Part shown: piece by piece, positions 35,275-44,351 of the stretch | Numbering within the stretch: the first letter of the stretch is position 1 | Layout: the number at the start of each line of letters is the position of its first letter | Source: Paenibacillus antri | GTDB lineage: Bacteria > Bacillota > Bacilli > Paenibacillales > YIM-B00363 | Reading direction: 5' to 3' | DNA: 64,000 nt | NCBI RefSeq assembly: GCF_005765165.1 | Contig: NZ_VCIW01000003.1 | Span: 248,001-312,000 of the forward strand | Translations under genes and position numbers: made by a program | Notes under the pieces: generated by a model | The model's database searches: none | What the model saw: only the letters and a program-made list of their open reading frames with translations | What the model was told of the DNA's origin: nothing

Positions 35275-35658
35275 ATGTTTCGCACGATGATGAAATCGAA
35301 GCTTCATCGCGCCGTCGTGACGGAGGCGAATCTGAACTACGTGGGCAGCATAACGATCGACGAGGATTTGATGGACGCGGTCGATATTCTAGCCAACGAG
35401 AAGGTTCAAATCGTCAACAATATGAACGGCGCCCGCTTGGAGACGTACGTCATTCCGGGGCGGCGCGGCGAAGGGACGATCTGCTTGAACGGGGCGGCCG
35501 CGCGGCTCGTGCAGCCGGGCGACGTCGTCATCATTATCTCCTACGCGATGATGACGGAGGAGCAAGCAAGGAGCTATAAGCCGAAAGTGGCGATTCTGGA
35601 CAGCAACAACAACATCGTGCAAACGGCGAACGAAGAAGTGCACGCGACGATTTTGTAA
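35275..35658 (+). CDS. panD: aspartate 1-decarboxylase precursor
   Basis: Makes beta-alanine from aspartate using a pyruvoyl group formed by self-cleavage at Gly24-Ser25 (NYVGSITID). [11 protein letters not shown] at the N-terminus and [12 protein letters not shown] further on are typical. 127 aa. Completes panBCD. Confidence 0.96.
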   Translation: MFRTMMKSKLHRAVVTEANLNYVGSITIDEDLMDAVDILANEKVQIVNNMNGARLETYVIPGRRGEGTICLNGAAARLVQPGDVVIIISYAMMTEEQARSYKPKVAILDSNNNIVQTANEEVHATIL

Positions 35659-35760
35659 TCGAGTCCGGAGTCAAAATGATTTGGCAGTATGAAATGCCTC
35701 CCCGGCGCAAAAAATGAGGGTACCCTCGCGTCGCGAATCCAACCGAAAGGTGGGAGGCCC

Positions 35761-36432
35761 ATGTTCAAGTACTTGTTTCAATCGATGAACGAGAAGCTGG
35801 ACGGCATCCTCGAGGCGCTGCCCGCGTCGCACGGAACGAAACACGAGTCGCTGCTCGAACAGCTGCAGGAGCTTCGGGAAATGAGCGACGAAATTATCGA
35901 GGAGTGGCTGTTGTTCGAAGAGAAAATGGCGAAAGCCAAACAGCGGCCTCAGCCCGAACCGGCGGCGGCCTCGACGAAGCCGCAAGCCCACGAGCCTCAA
36001 GGCCTCTTCGAATCGGTCGACGCCTTCGCCGAGTCGCCGGCGCAGACGATGCAGTACCAACGAGGCGAAGGATATTTCAAGCTGTACATGTTTCCGGAAG
36101 CGGCCCGCGAGTTCGAAGCGGTCGTCCGGGCATACCCTGATTTCTTGCAAGCGCGCTTGTTCTTGGCCTTATGTTTCTTACAAAGCGAAAACGTCGCGGA
36201 AGCTTCCGGTCATCTTCAAATCATTATTTCGCTTGCGGGCGACGGCAGGATGAAGGCGGTCGCGTACAATGCGCTCGGCTGCGTGCAAGCGGTCAGAGGG
36301 AATGTAGAACAGGCGTGCGAATGTTTCCGAACGTCCCATTCGTTGGATCCGAACTTTAAGGACCCCGTGTACAACTTGAAGGCTTGCCAGATCGACGGAG
36401 GCGTGCTGCAGCTCGGCGTCGCGATCGGCTGA
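35761..36432 (+). CDS. TPR-containing protein of unknown function
   Basis: 223 residues from the ATG at 35761 (GGTGGGAGG upstream). N-terminal 60 residues are probably coiled-coil (SLLEQLQELREMSDEIIEEW); a Pro/Ala-rich linker near 65-85 follows; residues about 95-205 look like three TPR units (YFKLYMFPEAAREFEAVVRA and relatives). No catalytic motif. Flanked by panD and dinG. A terminator overlaps its stop. Confidence 0.75.
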   Translation: MFKYLFQSMNEKLDGILEALPASHGTKHESLLEQLQELREMSDEIIEEWLLFEEKMAKAKQRPQPEPAAASTKPQAHEPQGLFESVDAFAESPAQTMQYQRGEGYFKLYMFPEAAREFEAVVRAYPDFLQARLFLALCFLQSENVAEASGHLQIIISLAGDGRMKAVAYNALGCVQAVRGNVEQACECFRTSHSLDPNFKDPVYNLKACQIDGGVLQLGVAIG

Positions 36433-36448
36433 CGCCTTCGTTTTTTTT
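36415..36448 (+). terminator. terminator overlapping the TPR gene stop
   Basis: GGCGTC (36415-36420) pairs with GACGCC (36431-36436), followed by TTCG and eight T. A second hairpin, CCCTC/GAGGG around a GCGA tetraloop (36458-36471), follows with a T-rich tail, giving a tandem arrangement. Confidence 0.75.
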
Positions 36449-36558
36449 CTATGGATTCCCTCGCGAGAGGGTTTCTTCTATTTTCTTTTCCCCCTTCGGT
36501 TTGGTATCCTTAAAGGTACGAACGACAACGAATCGAAGACGAATGGGGTACCCTATAG

Positions 36559-39453
36559 ATGAAATTTGCGGTTTTGGATTTGGAGACGACGGGCGAACAG
36601 CCGGGCCGCGACGAAATTATTCAGGTCGGCATCGTCATCGTGAACGACTTCGCGATCGAACGTACGTACGCATCCTTCGTTCGGCCAAGCGTCCCGATCC
36701 CGCCGTTCATCCGGTCCTTGACCGGAATTACGGACGAGATGGTGGCGGACGCCCCGGCGATGGACGACGTCGTGAACGAGATCGTTCCGCTGCTCGACGG
36801 CGCGGTGCTCGTCGCGCATAACGCGCCGTTCGACGTCGCGTTCTTGAAGCGCGCGCTCGCTTCGGCCGGGTATCCCGGCTACGACGGACGCATATTGGAT
36901 ACGCTCGATTGGCTGCGGGTGCTGTTCCCGACGTTGACGAGTTATCAGCTCGGCTTCGTCGCGAACGCCTTCGGCATCGCGCACGACCGTCCGCACCAAG
37001 CGGACAGCGACGCGGAGGCGACGGCGGAAATATGGGTTCGATGCATGGAGAAGCTGTTCTCGCTGCCGCTCATGACGCTGCAGCGGCTCGGCTTCTTGTT
37101 CGCGCATCCGGATTTCGCCTCGCAGCAGGATCAGGCGTGGTTCCTCGAGGAGGTCGTCGCCTGGAAGGAGAGCGCGGAGGAGCCCGGAACCCCGACGCGG
37201 TCCCACCGGCAATTCGCGCTCGGGGTCGACGACTGGACGACCGAGGAGGACCGGGATCGGGAGAAGTTCGAGGAGGACTTCGACGCATTCCAGGAAGCCT
37301 TGAAGCGGCGCATCCGGGAACGAATGCCCGATTACGAGGAGCGCCCCGCTCAGGAGCGCATGATGCAGGAAGTGTCGCAGTCGCTGAAGGACGAACGGCA
37401 TCTCGTCATCGAAGCGGGCACGGGCACGGGCAAGTCGCTCGGCTATCTGATCCCGTCGATCCATTACGCGCTGCAGACCGGCGATAAGGTCGTCGTCAGC
37501 ACGCATACGATCAACCTGCAGGAGCAGCTGCGGCAGAAGGAGCTGCCGATGCTGCACGAGCTGTCGCCGACCCCGTTCCGGTCCGCCGTGCTCAAGGGAC
37601 GGAGCCATTACTTGTGCTTGCGTAAGTTCGAGGGCAAGGTAAACAATCAAGATTTTCCGAACGAACGGGAAGACCGCGTCATCGCCGCGCAGATGGTCGT
37701 CTGGCTCGGCGAGACGAAGCACGGCGACGAGGAGGAGCTGAACCTCGGACAGAAGGGCGGCGAGTTCTGGAGCCATGTCGCGTCCGACGCGGATTCGTGC
37801 TTGAACCGAGCTTGTCCTTGGTTCCGCAAGTGCTTTTACCACCGGGCCCGGAACGACGCGGGGGCGGCGGACGTCATCATAACGAATCATTCCTTATTAT
37901 TCACGGACGTGAAAGCGGAGCATCGCATTCTTCCCGCCTACGGACGTCTCGTCGTCGACGAGGCGCATCATTTCGAGGATGTCGCCAGTCAGCATCTGGG
38001 CGTCGATCTGTCTTACTTTTCCATGGTGAGCGCTTTAACCTCCTTGTTGAAGGACAGCCGCTCCGGCCAGCTCCCGCTGCTCAAGTCGCTGCTCGAGCAG
38101 CATCCGAACGCGAAGACCGAAGGCTGGGGCGAGCGCATCGGCCAGCTGTTCCCCGACATCGTGAAGGTCAAGGAAAATTGGGACGAACTGTTCGATGCGC
38201 TGTACGACCGATTCATCGCGCGCGCGGCCGCGGGGCAGAGCGAGGGCGGGTCGGTCACGGTTCGTCTGAAGGCGGATAAGCTGCCTCACGATTGGAAGTC
38301 GTTCGTCGCGATGGAGGACAATTTGTTCTTGACGTTGACGAGCGTGCTGAAGGTGCTGGACCGACTCGTGACGGATGGGAAGGACGACGCGGAGGACTTC
38401 GGACTGGAAAGCTTGTTTACGGACCTGGCCGGCACGGTCAAGGACTTGTACAGGGCGCGCGACGCGTTGCGGCTGCTGCTGAAGGCGGACGACCCGAACA
38501 TGGTGTATTGGATGGAAGCGACGCCGCACTTCAAGTCTCGCTCGCTGCGGTTATACGGGGCGCCGATCGACGTCTCGAGTTTGATGCGGGACTTCTTCTG
38601 GGAGCGCAAGGACGCCGTCGTCATGACGTCCGCGACGCTTACGGTCGAGAAGTCGTTCCAGTACGTCAAGTCGCAGCTCGGCTTGTCGGATCGGGACGAA
38701 GCGGAGGAGAAGCTGCAGACGGTGCAGCTGCCCTCGCCGTTCAAATACCGGGATCAAGCGTTGGTGCTCATCCCGAGAGACTTCCCGGGCTTCAAGGGCG
38801 CGAACGCGGATCCGCTGTTCATGGAACGGCTGATCGATTCGCTTCGCGACGCGGCCGTCGTGACGCACGGCAAGATGCTCGTTTTATTCACATCCCATAA
38901 GATGCTTAAGCTTGCCCACGGCCCGTTGAGGGAGGCGCTGCAGCCGCATGGCATTCACGTCCTCGGACAAGGGGTCGACAGCGGCAATCGGAGCAAGCTG
39001 ACGCGGCTGTTCATGCAAGCGGGCTCCGCCGTGCTGCTTGGCACGAGCTCCTTCTGGGAGGGGGTCGACATTCCGGGCGACGCGCTGACGTGTCTCGCGA
39101 TCGTTCGCCTTCCGTTCCAGCCCCCGAACCATCCGATGGTGGAGGCGAAGAGCGAATACCTGAAAGCCCAGGGCGAAAATCCGTTCACGAAGCTGTCGGT
39201 GCCGCAAGCGGTCATTCGCTTCAAGCAAGGCTTCGGGAGGCTCGTCCGTACGGCGAAGGATCGGGGCGTCGTGCTCATTTACGACACGAGGGTCATCGAG
39301 ACGTCGTACGGGAAGCACTTCTTGTATTCGCTGCCCGGGCCGAAAATCGAGCATTTGCCGAGCGAGTCGATCCCCGGTCGGATGCGGGATTGGCTGGAAG
39401 CGCCGGGCGCGGAGACAGGGAACGGATCCTCGGGAAAGGTGGAAACGACATGA
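36559..39453 (+). CDS. dinG: DinG-family helicase fused to DEDD exonuclease
   Basis: 964 residues. Residues 1-170 are a DnaQ-like 3'-5' exonuclease (DLETTG at 7-12; HNAPFDVAFLKRAL near 92-105; HQADSDAEAT near 147-156). From about 250 comes an XPD-like superfamily 2 helicase: EAGTGTGKSLGYL (Walker A, near 288-300), VVDEAHHFED (DEAH box), and SSFWEGVDIPGDALTCLAIVRLPF near the end. Cysteines 353, 414, 419 and 425 have the C-x60-C-x4-C-x5-C layout of an Fe-S cluster. Its stop overlaps rex (ATGA). The ribosome site (GGGGTA) is weak. Confidence 0.93.
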   Translation: MKFAVLDLETTGEQPGRDEIIQVGIVIVNDFAIERTYASFVRPSVPIPPFIRSLTGITDEMVADAPAMDDVVNEIVPLLDGAVLVAHNAPFDVAFLKRALASAGYPGYDGRILDTLDWLRVLFPTLTSYQLGFVANAFGIAHDRPHQADSDAEATAEIWVRCMEKLFSLPLMTLQRLGFLFAHPDFASQQDQAWFLEEVVAWKESAEEPGTPTRSHRQFALGVDDWTTEEDRDREKFEEDFDAFQEALKRRIRERMPDYEERPAQERMMQEVSQSLKDERHLVIEAGTGTGKSLGYLIPSIHYALQTGDKVVVSTHTINLQEQLRQKELPMLHELSPTPFRSAVLKGRSHYLCLRKFEGKVNNQDFPNEREDRVIAAQMVVWLGETKHGDEEELNLGQKGGEFWSHVASDADSCLNRACPWFRKCFYHRARNDAGAADVIITNHSLLFTDVKAEHRILPAYGRLVVDEAHHFEDVASQHLGVDLSYFSMVSALTSLLKDSRSGQLPLLKSLLEQHPNAKTEGWGERIGQLFPDIVKVKENWDELFDALYDRFIARAAAGQSEGGSVTVRLKADKLPHDWKSFVAMEDNLFLTLTSVLKVLDRLVTDGKDDAEDFGLESLFTDLAGTVKDLYRARDALRLLLKADDPNMVYWMEATPHFKSRSLRLYGAPIDVSSLMRDFFWERKDAVVMTSATLTVEKSFQYVKSQLGLSDRDEAEEKLQTVQLPSPFKYRDQALVLIPRDFPGFKGANADPLFMERLIDSLRDAAVVTHGKMLVLFTSHKMLKLAHGPLREALQPHGIHVLGQGVDSGNRSKLTRLFMQAGSAVLLGTSSFWEGVDIPGDALTCLAIVRLPFQPPNHPMVEAKSEYLKAQGENPFTKLSVPQAVIRFKQGFGRLVRTAKDRGVVLIYDTRVIETSYGKHFLYSLPGPKIEHLPSESIPGRMRDWLEAPGAETGNGSSGKVETT

Positions 39454-40094
39454 AGTTTCCTAAAATATCGGAAGCGGTCGTCCGCCGTCTGCCGATGTAT
39501 CTTCGATTTTTGAACGAGCTCGCGAAGAGCGACGTCCAGACGGTATCGTCCCAGGATTTAGGGAGGCGTTTGGATCTGAATCCGGCCCAGATCCGCAAGG
39601 ACCTCGCGTACTTCGGCGAATTCGGGAAGAAGGGCATCGGGTACGACGTCGGTTATTTGGTCGAGAAGATCCGCGGCATCTTGAAGCTGGATCAAGAAAT
39701 CCGCGTCGCGCTCGTCGGCGCGGGCAACCTTGGTCAGGCGCTATGCAATTATAACGCGTATTTGAAGGACAATATGCGGATCTCCGCCGTGTTCGACGCG
39801 AATCCGAATCGGATCGGCGACCGCATCAACCAACTGTCCGTTCAGCCGATGGAAGAGCTCGTGCGGACGGTCCGGGAGCAGCATGTGCGCATCGGCATCA
39901 TTACGGTGCCTGCGACGGAAGCGCAGCGCGTGGCGGACCAATTCGTGGAAGCGGGCGTGGAAGGCATTATGAATTTCGCTCCGGCGATCATTAAGGTGCC
40001 TTCCCAGATCCGCGTTCATTACGCGGATTTCACGATCGAGCTGCAGAGCTTGGCGTATTATTTGAACCGGGGCGAAACGGAGGAAGAAGAATGA
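39450..40094 (+). CDS. rex: redox-sensing transcriptional repressor Rex
   Basis: 214 residues from the ATG overlapping dinG; the frame is open well upstream but only inside dinG. N-terminal winged helix (residues about 1-75, with QDLGRRLDLNPAQIRKDLAYFGEFG) and a Rossmann domain (VALVGAGNLGQAL near 87-99). Rex senses NADH/NAD and represses fermentative and respiratory genes. Fermentation-type genes (hbd, ackA) lie 4-5 kb downstream. Confidence 0.96.
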   Translation: MKFPKISEAVVRRLPMYLRFLNELAKSDVQTVSSQDLGRRLDLNPAQIRKDLAYFGEFGKKGIGYDVGYLVEKIRGILKLDQEIRVALVGAGNLGQALCNYNAYLKDNMRISAVFDANPNRIGDRINQLSVQPMEELVRTVREQHVRIGIITVPATEAQRVADQFVEAGVEGIMNFAPAIIKVPSQIRVHYADFTIELQSLAYYLNRGETEEEE

Positions 40095-41395
40095 CGAAAC
40101 GTACGGTGATCCGAGGCGGAACGTTCCTGACGATGGCGGAAGGCGCGGAGGGAACGACCGCGTTCGCGGGAACGCTGACGATGCGGGGGGACCGCATCGA
40201 ATACATAGGCGCGGCGGACGTCGAGGTCGCGCCCGACGACGAGGTGATCGACGGCGCGGGCAAGCTGTACATGCCAGGCCTCGTGAATACGCATGGCCAT
40301 GCGGCGATGTCGCTGCTGCGCGGTCTGAAGGACGACGTGAGCCTGCAGGTTTGGCTGCAAGAGTATATGTGGCCGACCGAAGCGAAGTTTACCGCGGCGA
40401 GCGTCCGAGCGGGAACGATGCTGGCGATGCTGGAAATGCTGAAATCGGGCACGACGACGTTCATGGATATGTACGACCATATGGATCAAGTGGCGGAAGC
40501 GGTGGAAGAAGCGGGTATGCGCGCCTGCCTCAACCGCGGGGTCATCGGTTTGTGCCCTGAAGACGTACAGCGCGCGAAGCTGGACGAGGCGATCCGGTTC
40601 GCGAAGACGTGGAACGGCGCGGCCGACGGCCGCATCACGACAGCGATGGCGCCGCATGCGCCGTATACGTGTCCGCCGGAATTCATCGCGAAGTTCGTCG
40701 AGGCGGCGCATGAATTGAATTTGCCGATCCACACGCATATGTCGGAGACGGCGCGCGAGGTGGAAGAGAACGCCGCCGCCTACGGCGTTCGACCGGTCGA
40801 GCATCTGCGGAGGCTCGGCGTGTTCTCGCGTCCGTGTCTCGTCGCGCACGGCGTGCACCTGACGGACGAAGAGATCGACATCCTGGCGGAGCACGGCGTC
40901 GGCGTCTCCCATAATCCCGGCAGCAACCTGAAGCTGGCGAGCGGCATCGCTCGCGTGACGGCGCTGCGGCAGGCGGGCGTCCGCGTCTCGCTCGGCACGG
41001 ACAGCGCGGCCAGCAACAATAACTTGGACATCTTCCGGGAGATCCGCCTAGCGGCGCTCATCCACAAGGGCGTCAGCGGCGACCCGACGGCCGTGCCGGC
41101 CGGCGACGCGCTGCGGATGGGCACCGTCGAAGGGGCGCGTTCGCTCTGGTTGAACGACGTCGGCACGCTCGAGGCCGGCATGAAGGCGGACGTCGTCGCG
41201 ATCGACGTGACGGCGCCTCATTACCAGCCGGAGGCCGATCTCGTATCGCATCTCGTGTACGCCGGCTCCGGCTCGGACGTGACGGACGTCTGGGCGAACG
41301 GGAAGCGGCTCGTTCGCGGTCGCCGCTGTCTGACGCTCGACGAAGAGCGCATCGTCGCCGAGGCGAACGCGGCGCTGCGACGCCTGAAAGCGTAG
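40091..41395 (+). CDS. mtaD: amidohydrolase: probable 5'-methylthioadenosine/S-adenosylhomocysteine deaminase
   Basis: 434-residue metal-dependent deaminase of the TRZ/ATZ family. Metal ligands: NTHGHAAMSLLRGL (H-x-H near residues 60-73), IHTHMSETARE, LVAHGVHLTDEE and LGTDSAASNNNLD. MTA/SAH deaminases share this pattern. Coupled to rex by ATGA. Methionine salvage genes occur elsewhere in the window, so MTA is a plausible substrate, but guanine- or other purine-like substrates cannot be ruled out. Confidence 0.85.
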   Translation: MTKRTVIRGGTFLTMAEGAEGTTAFAGTLTMRGDRIEYIGAADVEVAPDDEVIDGAGKLYMPGLVNTHGHAAMSLLRGLKDDVSLQVWLQEYMWPTEAKFTAASVRAGTMLAMLEMLKSGTTTFMDMYDHMDQVAEAVEEAGMRACLNRGVIGLCPEDVQRAKLDEAIRFAKTWNGAADGRITTAMAPHAPYTCPPEFIAKFVEAAHELNLPIHTHMSETAREVEENAAAYGVRPVEHLRRLGVFSRPCLVAHGVHLTDEEIDILAEHGVGVSHNPGSNLKLASGIARVTALRQAGVRVSLGTDSAASNNNLDIFREIRLAALIHKGVSGDPTAVPAGDALRMGTVEGARSLWLNDVGTLEAGMKADVVAIDVTAPHYQPEADLVSHLVYAGSGSDVTDVWANGKRLVRGRRCLTLDEERIVAEANAALRRLKA

Positions 41396-41402
41396 GCGCC
41401 GC

Positions 41403-41939
41403 ATGGCCGAACGATTCATGAGCGAGAGCTCGTCGAACCGGCGCCGAGCGCTCCAGGCGACCGCTATCGCGATCGTCTTGATCGGCGCGATCGGGCTGTT
41501 CGGCAGCCGGTTTTACCAGACCGTGCAGGAGCCTCATTGGGATGCGTTAAGCCGGGCTCAAGCGGAAGCGGTACAGCGGCTGAACCTGACGCGCGTCGAT
41601 TTCGTCGAACGATTCGTCGGGGACCGGCCGTACTCGGTCGTCTTCGGCGCGAACGCGAACGGCGAAGACGTCGCGGTATGGATGTGGGGCGAAGACGGCT
41701 TGCATATCGAACGGCAGCAGGACGGCCTGACGCGCGATGAGGTGAAGGCGCTCGCGCTGAAGGAGCGGCCGGAGATGCAGCTGCTGCGGATTTCGCCCGG
41801 GAAGCTTGGCGAGACGTACGTTTGGGAAGTGTTCTACGCGTTGCGGGAGCCCGGCGGAACGAGGAAATATTACGATTATTACTCGTTCCGGGACGGCGCG
41901 AAACTTGAAACTTACCGCCTTGCGCTGGAACGAGAGTAA
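41403..41939 (+). CDS. ypmB: membrane-anchored YpmB/TseB-like protein (DUF5590)
   Basis: 178 residues: short cytoplasmic tail, one transmembrane helix (about 18-38, ATAIAIVLIGAIGLFGS), and an extracytoplasmic PepSY-like domain with WGEDGLHIERQQDGLTRDEV and YVWEVFYALREPG. In B. subtilis YpmB (TseB), also near dinG and asnS, affects cell-wall elongation through a penicillin-binding protein. Called by architecture and position. Confidence 0.78.
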   Translation: MAERFMSESSSNRRRALQATAIAIVLIGAIGLFGSRFYQTVQEPHWDALSRAQAEAVQRLNLTRVDFVERFVGDRPYSVVFGANANGEDVAVWMWGEDGLHIERQQDGLTRDEVKALALKERPEMQLLRISPGKLGETYVWEVFYALREPGGTRKYYDYYSFRDGAKLETYRLALERE

Positions 41940-41983
41940 GCCGGCGCAGGATGCCGGCGCTGCGAACGGAGGACGAGCGACGC

Positions 41984-42073
41984 GTGAAGTGGTCGTGGAA
42001 GACGAAAATATGGTTCGCGCTGACGGTGCTGTTCGGCGCGTTGTTGATCGCAAGCTTCTTTTATAAACCGTAA
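41984..42073 (+). CDS. 29-residue single-pass membrane peptide
   Basis: GTG start at 41984 with GGAGG at 41968-41972; stops TAA at 42071. The peptide has a basic, Trp-rich N-terminus (MKWSWKTK) then one hydrophobic helix (IWFALTVLFGALLIASFF) and a short YKP tail. A strong terminator starts six bases after the stop. The ribosome site, topology and placement of the terminator make it likely to be real. Function unknown. Confidence 0.6.
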   Translation: MKWSWKTKIWFALTVLFGALLIASFFYKP

Positions 42074-42078
42074 CGAAG

Positions 42079-42111
42079 GCCGTCCCGATCACCCGATCGG
42101 GGCGGCTTTTT
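42079..42111 (+). terminator. strong terminator after the mtaD-ypmB unit
   Basis: 12-bp stem (42079-42090 with 42095-42106, one G-T), loop ACCC, five T. Separates this unit from the FtsH-like operon. Confidence 0.92.
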
Positions 42112-42170
42112 CATGCCGGCGAGATGCCGATTTCGCCGGGCGCCGGGTCGCCTTCCACACATTGCATCCC

Positions 42171-42212
42171 ATTTCGTATGCCTATTATGATATACTCTCA
42201 TATATACGAAAT
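42171..42212 (+). promoter_or_regulatory. extended -10 promoter inside nested dyads, upstream of the FtsH-like operon
   Basis: TGATATACT (42188-42196) is an extended -10 box. It is bracketed by inverted repeats: outer ATTTCGTAT (42171-42179) with ATACGAAAT (42204-42212), and inner TATGA (42186-42190) with TCATA (42198-42202). A regulator bound here would cover the -35 region and the start site. No consensus -35 is present. Confidence 0.5.
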
Positions 42213-42238
42213 CGATAGATACTAGAAAGGGGGACGAA

Positions 42239-42775
42239 GTGTTGAAACTGCGTCTCTTACCTGTTGTTATAACGATCGTCGTGTCGTCCGGCGTCTTGTT
42301 CGGCGGTTGGTTCGCCTATGAATCGATCGCGATGGAAGACCCGTTCTTGGAGAAGGTCGCCGCCGTGGAAGGCATCGCGGATCCCGTCGTCGAGATCGAA
42401 CGGGAGCGTGCGATCGTTCGCGCGACGATCGAGCCGGGCGCCAGCCTGCGCCAAGCGTATCGCGGCATCGTGGAGGCGGGAGCCTCGTCCCTCGGAGACC
42501 GCGACATCGTCGTGGAGGCTTCGGGCGAAACGAGCGAGAAGCTCGAAGATTGGTGGTCCGAAGCGTTGTTCGACGTCGCCCAAGCGATGGAGACGAAGCA
42601 ATATTCGCTCATTCCGCAGCGTCTTCGCGAGCTTGCGAAGGCGGACGGCTCGCTCCAAGTACAGACCGAAATGGACGAAAAGAACGTATATATCACGTTG
42701 GTGGACGGCCCGAACAGCAAGCATGTCGTTTTGCCGCGACAGCCGGCGATAATGGGGGTGTGGCCGAATGAGTAA
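42239..42775 (+). CDS. membrane-anchored protein of unknown function, partner candidate of the FtsH-like protease
   Basis: 178 residues from GTG 42239 (GAAAGGGGGA upstream). One N-terminal transmembrane helix (about 4-25, RLLPVVITIVVSSGVLFGGW) and a roughly 150-residue domain predicted outside the cytoplasm, acidic and helical in the middle (GASLRQAYRGIVEAG, then SEKLEDWWSEALFDVAQAME). I know no matching family. Its last eight bases overlap the next gene's start, so the two products are probably made together in fixed ratio. Confidence 0.75.
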   Translation: MLKLRLLPVVITIVVSSGVLFGGWFAYESIAMEDPFLEKVAAVEGIADPVVEIERERAIVRATIEPGASLRQAYRGIVEAGASSLGDRDIVVEASGETSEKLEDWWSEALFDVAQAMETKQYSLIPQRLRELAKADGSLQVQTEMDEKNVYITLVDGPNSKHVVLPRQPAIMGVWPNE

Positions 42776-44273
42776 ATACGGCAAAGAAATCGCGATCGGC
42801 TTCCTTCCCGTCTTGCTCGCCTTCCTCGTCTTCATCGGGGTCAATCCGATTCCGGTGCTGCTCGTCGGCGTCATCGGCGGCTCGCTTTTCCTAATGACGC
42901 GCATGCGGACCGGAGGCGGTCTCGGCATGGGCGAACGGAACAAGCCGAAGGCGAAACTTCCGACGTTCCTTACGTTCGATCATATCGGAGGGCAGGACCG
43001 GGCGAAGAAAGAGCTGATCGAGGCGCTCGATTTCCTCGTCAAGCCGGAGCAGATTCAGAAGTTCGGCATTCGCCCGTTGAAGGGCATCTTGCTGATGGGT
43101 CCTCCCGGAACGGGAAAGACGCTGATGGCGAAGGCGGCCGCGCATTACACGGACAGCGTCTTCGTCGGGGCGAGCGGCTCCGAATTCGTCGAGATGTACG
43201 TCGGCGTCGGCGCGTCCCGCGTTCGGGATATGTTCAAGGAAGCGCGTCAGAAAGCGATCAAGGAAAATAAGCAAAACGCGATCATCTTCATCGACGAGAT
43301 CGACGTCGTCGGCGGCAAGCGCGACGGCGGGCAGCAGAAGGAATACGACCAGACGCTGAACCAGCTGCTGACCGAGATGGACGGCCTTCATACGTCGGAG
43401 ACGCCTCGAATCCTGATCATGGCGGCGACGAACCGTAAGGACATGCTCGACTCCGCGCTCCTCCGTCCGGGCCGCTTCGACCGGCACATTCAGGTCGACC
43501 TGCCCGACGCGAAGGGACGTCTCTCGATCCTCGAGCTTCATGCGCGCAATAAGCCGCTGGCGGAAGGCGTATCCTTGCAGAAGATCGCGGACCAGACATT
43601 CGGCTTCTCCGGCGCACAGCTCGAGAGCTTGATGAACGAGGCGGCGATCTACGCGATGCGGGAAGGCCGCGAGACGATCGATGAGAGTCAGCTGCTCCAA
43701 GCGATCGACAAAGTCATGATGGGCGAGAAGACGGACCGCGAGGCCGCGGCGGAGGAACGCGAACGAGTAGCGATTCACGAACTCGGGCATGCTATCGTTG
43801 CCGAGACGGTACGTCCTGGCTCCGTCTCCCAAGTGGCGCTCAGCCCGCGGGGACAGGCGCTCGGGTACGTGCGGCACAACCCGCCGTCCGACAAGTATTT
43901 GTACACCAAGGCGTACTTGGAAGACCAGATCATGGTGGCGATCGGCGGTTCGGCCGCGGAAGAGCTGTTTTACGGCGAACGAAGCACCGGCTCTCGCAAC
44001 GACTTCGAGCAAGCGCTCGGCCTCGTGCGCACGATGATCGACTCCGGTCTTACCGACCTCGGCATCGTAGATTCGCAGATGCTGACCAAAGAAGAGTATA
44101 ATAAAGCGAACGGCGAAATCTTGGACGCGTTAACGAAGCGGACGCGGGAGCTGCTGGCCGCCCGCCGCGAGGTGTTCGAGCAGTCGCTCGACATTCTGAA
44201 GCGGGAAGAGACGTTGTCGGGAGACCGGTTTCGTGATCTTCTTCACAGCGTGGAGCTCCAGCCTGCCGGATAA
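42768..44273 (+). CDS. FtsH-like AAA+ zinc metalloprotease lacking the extracytoplasmic domain
   Basis: 501 residues. Two transmembrane helices at about 8-25 and 28-44 joined by a turn of two or three residues, so the FtsH extracytoplasmic domain is missing. Then an AAA domain (Walker A GPPGTGKT at 111-118, [12 protein letters not shown] Walker [10 protein letters not shown] arginine finger region) and an M41 protease (HELGH at 337-341, third zinc ligand probably Asp412 in [10 protein letters not shown]). Canonical FtsH is over 600 residues with HEAGH. Probably a second, specialised FtsH; substrate unknown. Confidence 0.85.
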   Translation: MSKYGKEIAIGFLPVLLAFLVFIGVNPIPVLLVGVIGGSLFLMTRMRTGGGLGMGERNKPKAKLPTFLTFDHIGGQDRAKKELIEALDFLVKPEQIQKFGIRPLKGILLMGPPGTGKTLMAKAAAHYTDSVFVGASGSEFVEMYVGVGASRVRDMFKEARQKAIKENKQNAIIFIDEIDVVGGKRDGGQQKEYDQTLNQLLTEMDGLHTSETPRILIMAATNRKDMLDSALLRPGRFDRHIQVDLPDAKGRLSILELHARNKPLAEGVSLQKIADQTFGFSGAQLESLMNEAAIYAMREGRETIDESQLLQAIDKVMMGEKTDREAAAEERERVAIHELGHAIVAETVRPGSVSQVALSPRGQALGYVRHNPPSDKYLYTKAYLEDQIMVAIGGSAAEELFYGERSTGSRNDFEQALGLVRTMIDSGLTDLGIVDSQMLTKEEYNKANGEILDALTKRTRELLAARREVFEQSLDILKREETLSGDRFRDLLHSVELQPAG

Positions 44274-44287
44274 TAGAGTCGTTCATA

Positions 44288-44324
44288 ATGCTCCGGGTGC
44301 GCGCATGACGCGCATGCGGAGTAT
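44288..44324. other. long intergenic hairpin without T-run
   Basis: Outer stem of eight to nine pairs (44288-44295 with 44317-44324), a small internal loop, and an inner six-pair stem TGCGCG/CGCGCA (44298-44303 with 44309-44314). No U-tract. It separates the FtsH-like operon from hbd and may stabilise or process the mRNA. Confidence 0.4.
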
Positions 44325-44351
44325 CTTCATACATACATGGGGTGGAAGAGA

